DNA from: Saccoglossus kowalevskii
Taxonomy: Eukaryota > Hemichordata > Enteropneusta > Harrimaniidae
Assembly: GCF_000003605.2 (NCBI RefSeq)
Contig: NW_003149767.1
Coordinates: forward strand, 359,205-394,334
DNA length: 35,130 nucleotides
Reading direction: 5' to 3'
Numbering within the stretch: position 1 is the stretch's first letter; the number at the start of each line of letters is the position of its first letter. The position numbers were made by a program, and so were the translations under genes. Shown here piece after piece: positions 1-10,200 of this stretch. The notes under the pieces are model-generated. The model saw only the letters and a program-made list of their open reading frames with translations, did no database searches and was not told where the DNA came from.

Positions 1-905
1 AGTCAAAGCTACTAGAGCAATGTATGCACTGTTGAAAGCAATGCCAAGAGAGACTGACTGTAGAACATTTATGCACCTTTTTCAGAAATATGTATTAAAC
101 CAATTTTGTTATATGGATCAACAACTTGGGGACATGACATACAGTACAAGACAATAATAGATGGGACAAAACACCAATTGAACAGTTACATTTGAAATTC
201 TGCAAAAAATACTAGGTGTGAGTAAATTCTCCTCAAATGCAGCATGCAGAGCTGAACTTGGTAAATTTCCATTACTCTTAGATATTCAGGAAAATCTTAT
301 TAAATACTGGTATCCTATTAGTGCCTTACCAGACAGTAATATTACAAAACAAGCCTTTGAAGAACAAAAACAACAAAATTTATGAAAAAACATGGTCTAC
401 GATAATACTACAAACTTTTCCTCGTCTGTCATACCTCAAAAATTACCACACGGTAAAATAAAAAACATTCGACAACGGTATGTAGAGTTCTGGAAGTTGA
501 GTGTAACAGATGATAATAGAAAACTGAGAATGTATATAAAGTTTAAAGACTCGTACTCTTTTGAACCATATTTGCTTTTATGTAATCTGAAACATAAAAT
601 CATAATGACTCGTTTCAGAATAAGCAGTCATGTATTAGAAATTGAGAACCCAAAATTCTTTTAGAAGACAGAATTTGTAAGCAATGTTCCCAGATCAAAA
701 TTGAAAATGAAGAACATTTCTTCATGGAATGTCTTAGGTACCAAACAGAAAGACAAAAGTTATTTAAAAATATCAATATTCCAGAAGAATTGAAAAGTGA
801 TGACCAGATATTTAAATATATTATGAGTTCAAGAGAAGATGTAATAATAAGACAAGTTGGTGAATACTTGTACAAAATATTTAAAATCAGAAATAAGAAT
901 AACTG
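1..905 (+). mobile_element. Decayed non-LTR retrotransposon (LINE), 3' end of the reverse-transcriptase ORF
   Basis: Broken coding remnant of a LINE. Bases 2-95 read KATRAMYALLKAMPRETD, then a frame change gives PILLYGSTTWGHD (about 99-137), the usual end of the RT domain. A further frame change gives LKFCKKILGVSKFSSNAACR with a following ELG, then KYW. After a stop near 383, 392-664 reads the C-terminal RYVEFWKLSVTDDNRKLRMY block and MTRFRISSH. After another frame change, about 655-905 reads EDRICKQC, ENEEHFFMEC and ends NKNN-stop, a CX2C-X9-HX4C zinc-knuckle-like tail. At least three frameshifts and one internal stop make it non-functional. It sits upstream of the first THUMPD3-like exon seen, probably in an intron. 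I cannot assign the LINE clade with confidence. Confidence 0.85.
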
Positions 906-1648
906 ACATTTTACTTTTACTTTAGTTTTATATGTATTGTACTTTATTACTAACATTTTATTGCTGTCAACCAATGGAAATTATTATTATATAAGATGAT
1001 GAGGTGCATTCAAAGTTGCAATTTTAGGTTAAATTCTGTCCATATAGTATATAGATTGCCTATTGTAATTACCTAATAATTCACAAGTTTTCTGCTTTTC
1101 CATCAATATCTCACATTTCAATGAAACTTGGAATGTAGATGATTAATTTTGGCATCCATAATAATGGCTATTGGCATACACAGACCTAATTTATTTTGGG
1201 TTGCCTAATTGTCTACCTATATCTCAAAAAACAATTATTGTAATTTAATAAGCCTATATAAGAGCCTGGGAACAATGCAGACTAATTGCCTAATTTGCAT
1301 AATGTGCTTAATCATCAAACATTAAATGCGGTTCATAGATAATCTGGGGGTAATTATTACTAGCCAATTTCTGATATCTCAAAAAATGATTTTTTTTCAC
1401 AATGTGCATCTCAAATAGCAGACAAATATTAGTTGCCAAGTTTCTCGTTTGAAGGGGTAATCTTAAATTTGAATTACTTTTGAATATGTCTCAGCATACA
1501 TGAGTTCTTTCTAAGCTTTCTTTGATATTCTATTGTTTCCATCCATGCAAATAGTTGTTTTCTGTTTTATTTTTAAGCCATTCTTCCTTTCATGAAAATA
1601 CAAATAATAGTACAATAATTAATATAGTGTTTGTGTACCTTCACACAG
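906..1648. other. Non-coding stretch: LINE 3' tail and probable intron of the THUMPD3-like gene
   Basis: After the LINE stop the sequence runs into an AT-rich tail ending in an ATT-rich tract near 983-992. Between about 1090 and 1400 the phrase ATATCTCA(A/C) recurs (1107, 1219, 1374) with AATTTGCAT-like words, which suggests an old, diverged repeat of unknown family. I found no exon ending in the phase needed to join the exon at 1649, so the upstream THUMPD3-like exons probably lie before the window. Confidence 0.4.
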
Positions 1649-1718
1649 ATTAGGTGAGATTCAACTAGGTGATGTGGTGTGTGACCCCATGTGTGGCTGT
1701 GGCGCCATACCTATTGAG
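1649..1718 (+). CDS. THUMPD3: THUMPD3-like exon a: SAM-binding motif I
   Basis: Acceptor TTCACACAG ends at 1648 and donor GTAAGG starts at 1719. One leading base completes a codon from an exon outside the window, then 23 codons read LGEIQLGDVVC, DPMCGCGAIPIE. The glycine-rich DPMCGCG loop is the SAM-binding motif I of this family. Confidence 0.88.
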
Positions 1719-4700
1719 GTAAGGTGACGCTTAGGAATCGAAAATCCATAGCTTATAATGAACACTTCAATATAAAAATTAATACTGGTAGTGCCTGGCT
1801 TATATTCAAGTCAACAGGAGTAACTGTGATAGGCTCAAGAGCCAGTAATTCTCACAATTCTGCAAAATTTGTATGTACACCTTGCATCCAGTTACTGAGC
1901 ACCTATACCCTGAAAAACAAGCTATGTACGTAGATATACACGTATATGAATATTCACCAATGAGATTGTCCAATGGTATTGTACCAATAAGGTTGCCCAA
2001 TGGAATTGCACCAATGAGATGACCCCAGCGTGATTGACTTATGACCAGGAAGTGAATATAGCATTGCATTGTGGGTCTGATGTATATTTATCTCCCCCAG
2101 GGAGTGCTGAACTGGCCAGGAAGCCTTCATCTCTGTGGAGACGGTAATGAGTACCCCTGTTCTCATTCTTTAAAAAACATCACAGCAATCAATGAGACGA
2201 GAAAAGAACAAAACAGGTAACTTTATAATCATGTTACTTGTTGTTAAATTGTTTGTACTTTAATTCATGTCTGGTGAAATAACCGCTGTATAATATATTG
2301 TGTACTGTATTTAGTCTGTAGAAGTGCTTGTCCAGTGGAGATGCATGTGTATATTTATGGTGGGCATATAGTACACTGAACGCACACTGTATAAGTGCAA
2401 GTTATCTTAAAGGGGCACCTTCCAGTTAAGCCTAATCTCACAACAAATTTACTTTTTGGATTTCTGGAGCCTAGATGACAATATGTGCTCTGACCTGGGC
2501 AATATCTATCAAATCTAATGTATTGATTCTTCATGACAGACTTCCAGTTAGTGTGGACATTGTACAATGGGATGTCTGCCAACTGCCACTGAAAACAAAC
2601 TCTATTGATGTGTTTGTCTCTGATTTGGTAAGCATGCAATTTCACTCCAAAGACATGAGTAGTATAGATCATTGTTAAGCCTTCACACTGCTATTATTAA
2701 GCCTTCACACTGCTATTGTTAAGCCTTCTCACTGCTATTGTTAAGCCCTCTCACTGCTATCCTTAAGCCTTCTCGCTGCTATTAAGCCTTCTCGCTGCTA
2801 TTGTTAAGCCTTCACACTGCTATTGTTAAGCCTTCACACTGCTATTGTTAAGCCTTCTCACTGCTATTGTTAAGCCTACACACTGCTATTGTTAAGCCTA
2901 CACACTGCTATTGTTAAGCCTTCACACTGCTATTGTTAAGCCTTCACACTGCTATTGTGAAGCCTTCTCACTGCTATCGTTAAGCCTTCTCGCTGCTATT
3001 GTTAAGCCTTCTAACTGATTAAGCCTTCCATCTTCTCATTGAGTTTTGAGTTCCCTGAATGCTAGGTGTAATACTGAGCATTTAAGGTAGATATTTCACA
3101 ATACCAATTTCAGTTTTAGTATCAAACATGTTGATTTTGTATTGCAAAGGCGTCCAGGCTGTCTTTGGAAGTTTATGAAAAACTCATATTTTCATTTGTA
3201 GGTGAAGCTGACAAAATAACATCTTAATATCTGTATGTTATTTTATCTTGCAACCAAGCAACCAGTTATAAAATCGCCCCCCTTTCTGTTACAAGTTCTG
3301 TTACAGCACACTTGTTGAACTGTACTTCCAAAGTGTTTATCTGTATTTTATAATTTATAGTTTATGCTTTGTTTTTCAGCCTTTTGGTAAAAGGTAAGTG
3401 TTTCATTACTTCTTTCGATAATGTCAATCCATGACAAAGACTACCAAACGATTTATACATACCCTACTGTGTATGGATCACATTTATTCATCAATGTTAA
3501 AATCAGGAAATTGAATGTTGCCCATGACTGATGTTGTTTGCATTATAGGAGCGGTACTCGTAGACGTAACTGGGATCTGTACCACAGGGGTCTGGTAGAG
3601 ATGGCAAGGGTGTGCAAACCAGAGACTGGGAGAGCTGTGTTACTTACGCATGACAAGAAATGCATGATGAAGGTGAAATTTCCATTTGTAATATTCTAAT
3701 CACCATAGTAACAATTCAAGTGTAGCATCTTTTCATGTACACTGCTCTGTGTCAAAGGTCGCCTGCTCATGAAGTAACTGAATTGAGTGTGCAGAAATAT
3801 TTGGCTGTGTTGTCATGATACATGTAGTAGAATTTAATTGGTTAGATTCGGGGGGAGGGGCTGCATGATATGATTGGTCGTAATATTAGTCTCATTTACA
3901 TAAATAAATAATTCATAAGCAATGAAAAACTTATCTTATCAGTAAAATTGTGTCAAAATGCTTTCCTATAGCATACATGATAGTTCTGAATTGACTGATT
4001 CTATCCACAGGTTTTTTCTTCAACATTAGTCATGGAGATTGCATTGGTCAGTTGATATTTCGCTGTAGTACTATTTCGCTGTAGTGACAAGTTACCTAAA
4101 TAGTATGCATTTCCATAAATCACTGTGTGTGTGTGTGCATGTGCAGTTTGAAATGGAACAGTTTTGAACGCAATATGTTTCTATATTTTGTTGAGAATTA
4201 TTCTGTAAAGAAATTGCTGATGGGCAGCGCCCTCTCGTGCCAATCCCCCCTCACCCCGATTAGATTAGTATACTACTTTTGTCATTAAAGGTGTGAGTCA
4301 ACAAAATCTAGTGCGAATACTTTTTACCTTGCCATAACATTGTGGATGCATGGAGGTAAAAGTCTTTCCTTGTTGTTGTCACTGTTGTCAACTTGATAGT
4401 AAAACTTTTTCTTTTGATTTAAATAACAATTTTATCCAATTTCTTTAAAACATGAATATTGCATTAACTCAGCCAAGTTTGATTTTAGTGTGTATTCTAT
4501 GTAATTGGGTAAATATCACTAAAAATAGTCTTTTCCTTGTGGTTATAATTTTTAACTGATCAACTTTAAACGTTCTTCAAAGACAATACATGACATCATA
4601 GTAACATGACAGAGATAGATGTATCTTTGGCCAAACCAAAGTCATATTTTAATGCAGTTTTTGATTCATGTGTAGATATGCTTATAAAAATTACTGTATG

Positions 4701-4880
4701 CCAATTTAGATTTGGTCAATCAAATATCAATGTCTGTAAAAAAAATACTATCAATATTTTGTTCATTTTCAGACCCTATCATTGTGTCACAATCTATGGA
4801 GAAGTAAGCGTACAATATGGATAAACCAAGGGGGACTGCGAGCTGGAGTTTACCTATTACATCGAGCTAAAGCTTCATAG
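1649..4880 (+). CDS. THUMPD3: THUMPD3-like tRNA (guanine-N2-)-methyltransferase, last six exons (5' part outside window)
   Basis: Multi-exon gene: 1649-1718, 2101-2216, 2540-2627, 3380-3393, 3549-3672, 4773-4880. These join in phase to 520 nt, giving 172 codons plus the TAG at 4878-4880. The product covers the C-terminal Rossmann-fold methyltransferase domain. Motif I reads DPMCGCGAIPIEG, VDIVQWDVCQLPL precedes motif IV, DLPFGK is the catalytic N2-guanine motif, and it ends WINQGGLRAGVYLLHRAKAS. In vertebrates THUMPD3 works with TRMT112 to form m2G in the tRNA acceptor stem. The DPMCGxGAIPIEG form favours THUMPD3 over THUMPD2. The N-terminal THUMP domain is not in the window. All residues expected in the two motifs are present, so the gene looks functional. 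Convergent with the ANKRD26-like gene. Confidence 0.9.
1719..2100 (+). other. THUMPD3-like intron with a short 27-bp tandem repeat
   Basis: GT-AG intron of 382 nt. At about 1957-2024 a 27-bp unit beginning CCAATGAGATTGTCCAATGG is repeated roughly two and a half times with substitutions. Nothing else recognised. Confidence 0.7.
2101..2216 (+). CDS. THUMPD3: THUMPD3-like exon b
   Basis: Follows acceptor TCCCCCAG and ends before donor GTAACT. It starts in phase 0 with GVLNWPGSLHLCGDGNEYP and leaves two bases (AG) that make Arg with the next exon. The GD pair aligns with the acidic loop after motif I in THUMPD3. A near in-frame GTAATGAG at 2149 could be mistaken for a donor; reading through it keeps frame and homology. 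Confidence 0.8.
2540..2627 (+). CDS. THUMPD3: THUMPD3-like exon c: strand before motif IV
   Basis: Follows acceptor TCATGACAG and ends before donor GTAAGC. It reads LPVSVDIVQWDVCQLPL, then SIDVFVSDL, stopping exactly inside the DLPFGK motif. The intron behind it carries the minisatellite. Confidence 0.9.
2675..3040 (+). repeat. 22-bp minisatellite in a THUMPD3-like intron
   Basis: About 16 near-identical head-to-tail copies of a 22-bp unit (TTAAGCCTTCACACTGCTATTG) run from 2675 to about 3018, with a degenerate copy to 3040. Variants are mostly CACACT/CTCACT/CTCGCT in the middle; two copies are 1-2 bp shorter. It begins 47 nt after the donor at 2628 and lies upstream of the 14-nt microexon. 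Each unit is a pyrimidine-rich run ending in TTAAG. Confidence 0.97.
3380..3393 (+). CDS. THUMPD3: THUMPD3-like 14-nt microexon: catalytic PFGK
   Basis: Bounded by acceptor GTTTTTCAG and strong donor GTAAGT. Its 14 nt encode Pro-Phe-Gly-Lys plus two bases of Arg. Joined to the preceding ...SDL and following SGTRRRNW, it restores VSDLPFGKR, the motif IV of tRNA N2-guanine methyltransferases. Without it the frame shifts and the active site is lost, so it must be constitutive for a working enzyme. Confidence 0.9.
3549..3672 (+). CDS. THUMPD3: THUMPD3-like exon e
   Basis: Follows acceptor CATTATAG and ends before donor GTGAAA. It reads SGTRRRNWDLYHRGLVEMAR, then VCKPETGRAVLLTHDKKCMM. This matches the block after motif IV in THUMPD3, with the conserved NWDLY and TGRAVLLT segments. 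Phase 2 in, phase 0 out. Confidence 0.92.
3673..4772 (+). other. Last THUMPD3-like intron, no feature recognised
   Basis: An 1100-nt GT-AG intron. It holds only a short TG-dinucleotide run near 4123-4138 and AT-rich filler. I see no conserved exon or clear mobile element. Confidence 0.6.
4773..4880 (+). CDS. THUMPD3: THUMPD3-like terminal coding exon
   Basis: Follows acceptor TTCATTTTCAG. It reads TLSLCHNLWRSKRTIWINQG and GLRAGVYLLHRAKAS, then TAG at 4878-4880. The WxNxGGLRAxVYLL core is the conserved C-terminal strand of THUMPD3. The protein stops about 10 residues after this core, which may be a little shorter than vertebrate forms. Confidence 0.92.
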   Translation, partial: TLSLCHNLWRSKRTIWINQGGLRAGVYLLHRAKAS

Positions 4881-4968
4881 GATAGGCAAGCTAATACCAT
4901 CAGAGTACTTATATCCATGGTAGTATTGACCTTTTTGAGATGACCATGCAAGTTTTAACTGAGATGGT

Positions 4969-4974
4969 AATAAA
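4969..4974 (+). promoter_or_regulatory. Probable poly(A) signal of the THUMPD3-like gene
   Basis: AATAAA 89 nt after the stop codon, followed by a T/G-rich stretch (CAGTGTTTTAG) near 4995. A second AATAAA lies at 5137-5142. The nearer one gives a compact 3' UTR of about 110 nt. Confidence 0.6.
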
Positions 4975-5163
4975 GAATAACATAAAACTCAATCAGTGTT
5001 TTAGTATATAATCATAGCCAAAGTTCCTGCAGCATAGCAAGTGTGTGAGAGTGTGAGGTACACCCAGAAATTGTTATTCAATATCTGGTTTTCATGGATC
5101 TGTCTGATACTGCGGCCCTGGAATTTCTGTTTCTGCAATAAAGTCCAACAATGCAGTTTACGA

Positions 5164-5232
5164 GGTGGGTGGGGCTACACTGAGGGTCCTGCCAGTTTCA
5201 TGTGGGTGGGCGGGGGTGTAGGCCTATGGGGA
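5164..5232 (+). other. G-rich tract downstream of the poly(A) signals
   Basis: Clustered G runs (GGTGGGTGGGG at about 5164-5174, GGG at 5184, GTGGGTGGGCGGGGG at about 5202-5216, GGGG near 5228) in otherwise AT-rich DNA. Several groupings could form a G-quadruplex on the + strand. It may act as a transcriptional pause after the poly(A) sites; that role is inference. Confidence 0.5.
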
Positions 5233-7087
5233 AGATAGCTCAGTCCATGTGTGTGGTAATAAATACAATAGGATTCTTGTTCCCTTCAGGACCAGTTAGA
5301 TATCTGGTTCCTGACCAGAGGATGACACTGGGGTTAAGGTTTGAAGTAATCCAGGTTTGACAACTCGCAGAGTTACTTGTAGGATATGGAGGGATGAAAA
5401 CAATATACTACTAGTACTTGATTTGTTAATTAACTCCCTCAGGCACACTGGCTTTTTGATAAATAGTGGCCCTCTGGGTCCAGCCATACTCCATATTATT
5501 CTATCAATATCAACCCTAATTGAATCTTATATCTGGCAAAGTATCAACTGTTTTGGAATTCTCAAACTGGTAGTGTGGCCAGGTTGTATAATGTCAAAAC
5601 AAGTCTTTTTTGGGAAGAATACAAATTAATATTAAGTTGAAAAGAAACTCAGACATGAAAATAAAATATTTTATTCAAATGTAATTCCTGGACTTATAAG
5701 CTGTTGGTATATTTATTTAGTATTTCAGATAAGGCTTTGTTATCATGAGTGACATCTACATGCAAATCACCTGTTAAACACATTTAATATTTTATAAATA
5801 CTTTTCTATAATTTGTTAAATTATGGAAAATATATGCAAGTTTATTTTGTAAAAAGTAATTTGGCATTCACCCCAATGGATAAATAAATACACTGTAGCT
5901 GCCAACAGTTTGAGTTGGCCATTCAAAATGTTTCATTACTATAGTAACCAATAACTGGTGAAGTGATCAGTTGAGCTTATACTACAAAGATTAGTATTCT
6001 TTTTACCTCCATGTATTGATTAACAAACAAACTGGTTGATCACAGTTGAAACATCATTATTCCCTTTTTGTTGATTTCCTATTCAAACAACTTTAAGTTT
6101 TGTCTACTTACCATATACAATGTACATGTAATATACAAATACATTCATGTAATGAAAAACTAAAATATATGCTATTTTTTCTGTCACCGAAATAAAATGC
6201 TTTTATCACAGAATTAAAGGAATTAAGTTATCCCACAGAAAATTTTGTGAATATTAAAATGACCCACTTTATATAATGAAAGTATGAATAGCTGCTGGCA
6301 ATGAAGTTTTACTTTGAAATTCATTTTCAGAATCTTAATAAGGACTATAACTAGACGCCCACAAATCCTAAAAATGAAACTTATAACAATTGCATACATT
6401 ATGAAAGGAAGAATATTTGAATACAAGAAAGTTATTATTGGACATTTACATATCAAACTAAACGATGAATTTTGAAAATGTAATTTGTGTCATACTTCAT
6501 CAGGTAAAACACAATATAGTGACAAATTATCTGTCCCACATTTTTGTTAAAACAATGAACATTTTGCAGTTAGAACAGTAAACGTGTTACAGGAAGTTTG
6601 AAAGTTGTAACATGTATATGTCAGAGTCAGCCATGGAATAAAAACAACTGGGTAGAAAATATTCTGGTGTTGTAATAACAAATCCACACATCACCAGCTG
6701 ATCAGTTATTTTGGCTATCTATGGAAGCTTTCATCAGGCACTGTGTTAAAACTATTCAGTGTTAATATTCAAAGGGAGAAAAAGTGTCAAGTACAATACA
6801 TAAAACACCAAAGCTATGATTGCAAACCATATCTCATACTGTAATTACTAATGCCGATGCCTGCAGCATTAAAATTTGTACTTAAAAATTGATGCAATAA
6901 ATAAATTAATTAAAAAACAAACTCCACAGTCACAAATAAATACATGCCATGGTTTAATAATAATAATTGTTACACTTTGCATATTAAAATTTGTATATAT
7001 TATTAAAAATTTCATTCATAATGGAGGGAAGGTTTCAATACTGAATATGCATCTTATGTACATTCATAAAAAATATAATTCCAACTC

Positions 7088-7224
7088 TTAGATGAAGTAG
7101 TTTTTCCGAAGTACTGACATATATTGCGAATTTGCTTTATCTAGCGGTGAAAGACTGCCATTTTTAGAATCCCAGTTGTTTGGCATGTTTTCCTGCATAA
7201 CTCCTGGACTTGTATCTAATGAAC
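7088..7224 (-). CDS. ANKRD26: ANKRD26-like exon 42: C-terminus and stop
   Basis: Acceptor TTGTTCTATTTCAG. Reads SLDTSPGVMQENMPNNWDSK, then NGSLSPLDKANSQYMSVLRK and NYFI, with TAA at 7090-7088. The SPL...YxxVLRKNYFI-stop ending is a close match to the conserved end of vertebrate ANKRD26/POTE relatives (VLKKNY-type) and fixes the family and the gene end. Confidence 0.95.
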
Positions 7225-10200
7225 CTGAAATAGAACAAGTAATTGCATTACAAGTTAGAACATTCAGAGATTCAGCTATTTTAAATCAAATTGTAAAGCC
7301 AAATGATCTGCAGATGCATCTCAAGATGTATGTACGTGTGACAAGATACAGCAGGATATGCATAAAGGTTTCCGCACTAATGAGTTATAATAAACTGATG
7401 GTTCTAGTATCATTGAAAATCCCGATGTAGTACATCCAGTAAATATGTAATATAACATACCTAAATGGCGGGCAATACTTCTATCCAGCTCATTTCGAAC
7501 CTGTTATGAAGAAAAAATATTCATTAATAGAAAGGTCCCCTAGAAACACAATAGAAAATTTAAGTCTTTGGTGTTCACTGCATTATTCAAAGTTCAACAT
7601 TTTTCAAACTAAGTATTGTCTGTAATTAATATGCAAACTGGTCACTTGCCTTTTGTGTTATTGGATCTACACTGGCAGTCCCCATACCAGGCTGCATAAA
7701 ACTACCGCCAAGATCTGGACTGTTTTCTGCCAAATGCCGACTTCGCTGTCTTTCCATGCTACATGAGAGAAGAGAAAAAGAAAATAAATCTCAATGGAGT
7801 ACATGTAAGGGTGTTTTTTTTTCGCCTGAGTCGCCATGGGTGAATATACCATGTCAAATTCCTGACAGAAAAATAATAATGCCAATATTCAAGAAGGAAA
7901 CAGAATTTCTGTAAAGATATAGCACGAGCATATCCAACAACCTTGTTTACATCGCCATCTTTAAAGTTAAGTCACCTAATTGTGAAAAATCAAGGTAAAT
8001 GAATACCGGTACTAATTAGGACAGTATATATGGTGTTTGGATTTTTTATGTTCTAATGTGTATTGACAGTGATTTTATGTAGTATGAGGTTGTTGCAAGG
8101 ATGCAAGCAGACAGTACAGTGAGTGAGTGAGTTCAACAGTGTTCCGTATTTGGAATTCACATTTTCTAATATGCATGCAACACATTCGTCAACAGTCAAA
8201 CACAGTGTGTTAATCATATGACCAACTCGTACAATGCTTTTATACAAACTAACTGACACTTACCTGAGTTGAGCTTTAGCATCTGTCATTTTCTCAGTTG
8301 CTCTTTCCAGTTGGTCGGTTAATTTCTCTCTCATTCTCAGTTCACTCTCGTATAATTCCTGCATACAAAATGAATCACGTCACCATGGTTACAAATTAGA
8401 GGAAAGCATCATAGGCTTTATAGATAAAGATGGCCGGAGTGTTCTATTTATTTTTAATTCACACTGTTAATTGTTCAAAATTCTTGAACAAATCTATTTA
8501 TTTTGTACTTTTAGTATATTTTGTTTTTTCAAAAGAAATATTGATTTCTCTGGTCGCACAACAGTTGAAAATGTCACAGCTTTGTTTTTATGCTAAATAC
8601 AGCGTAACTATTACAACCTTGTCCATTGAGAATCTAGAATAGATAACAAATGGATGAATGGATACATAAACAAACTAACGATACAATATCTTTTCTTTGC
8701 ATGACCTTTACTTGGTACAAATCATGGTTTTAGACAAAATTTAGTTACAGAATGGTAAATAAAAAAAAGAGGCATTTTTGAACAATTTCTATAGGAGGTC
8801 ACGTAAGATAAAAATGAAATTTCTGAATATCACTTCTCCATTTCAAAAACTGGTCCCCCTAGCTATAAATTAATTCACATCAATTTTACACTTCTAATGG
8901 TAAAACATTAATTGTTCATGTTTTTCATACAGCTCTTATTAACACATGCTGCTTTACTACACTATTCAGATAATAATATATTTTATAATTTTTCAATTTC
9001 ATGGAGTATTAATAATTTTTTGAAAATCCTTGCAAACTTAGTATATACCACACTTTTTTTTTCAATATTTAGGTCAGAAATTATAATTTTTCAATTCTAC
9101 CAAAATCTGATAAATGGTAAAGGAGCAGGCACTAGAGGGTTTGACAGTGGACTTGTGAAGATTTGTTACCTTGAATCTCTGAGCTTCTGCTTCGTGAGTT
9201 TCTTTCTGTACAAGACTCTCTTGATTAGCTGCTTTCATTCTAGCTATGTCAGTCTGAAAAGAAAGCCTTGAATTATGAACTGAACCTCAATACATGCGTA
9301 CAGACAAATATATTGACAACTACATTATCAACTACCGACTGAATTACACCTTTATGTCTGTGTAGGTATGCATGGCAAGGTGAAAGTTTATGGTATGACA
9401 AGTCTAGGTTCAAAATGAAATTATTAAATAGTAAGTACCAAGAAAGATATAAAGCACACCTACAAATTGTGTACGTGGCTAAGATGAAAAATAAATAAAT
9501 TCAACTTGAAAAAAAGATTCACATACTATAGCATGTTTATATATTTCAGTGATTTTGATTCTGCCGTCAATTGATTTCCAGAAAGGAAGAATGATTTTAA
9601 AACAGATAACCAGCAAACAGACAAGATTCACTCCTTACCCTCATATCATTCAATTGTTTTTCATGATCACTTTTCATCCTGATTTCATTAGCGTCTCTTA
9701 TTTGGTCTAATCTCTCCCTGGCCTGTGCCTACAAACAATATAACATGAAGCAATTAACACAGAGAATTATTTACAAAGCACATATTACAGTACTGTAAAA
9801 TACTTTATTTTAGCTGGAATTAATTTTCACTGATTTTTGACAAGTTGAATGTAAAATATAGGAAAAAAGGTATATTCGCTGGATTTTACTTTCACTGAAT
9901 CATCCCTTCAGCAAAAATAGCGAAGATTAATTCCAAGTATTTTACACAATATAATATACATGTATACTGTAATATGGGCTTTGTAAATAATAAATTTATA
10001 TATTATATAATATGTGCTTTGTAAATATATTTAAAAACAAAATATTTTTGTGTCAGACATCAGTTCTAGACTCTGAGTGTCTCTCCTGAACTGCAAAGGT
10101 ACAAAAAAAAAACTGTGAGTGACTGAAACTTTATAGTCAGTGGCTAAAATGGCCTCATTACATACTCAGCATTTAGATTGATGAGATTATAACCATTTAT

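Larger units (their letters stand above)
4881..7087. other. Convergent intergenic region and 3' UTRs
   Basis: 2.2 kb between the THUMPD3-like stop (4880) and the ANKRD26-like stop (7088). It should hold both 3' UTRs. Candidate minus-strand poly(A) words are ATTAAA (TTTAAT at about 6954) and AATAAA (TTTATT near 5669 and 5714), none decisive. No coding exon recognised. Confidence 0.6.

Noticed and set aside
2355..2672. 105-codon minus-strand open frame
   Set aside because: Antisense to THUMPD3-like exon c and adjoining intron; no family similarity seen.
8912..9271. 119-codon + strand open frame
   Set aside because: T-rich Phe/Leu composition in an intron, no motif, and it overlaps exon 38 on the other strand.
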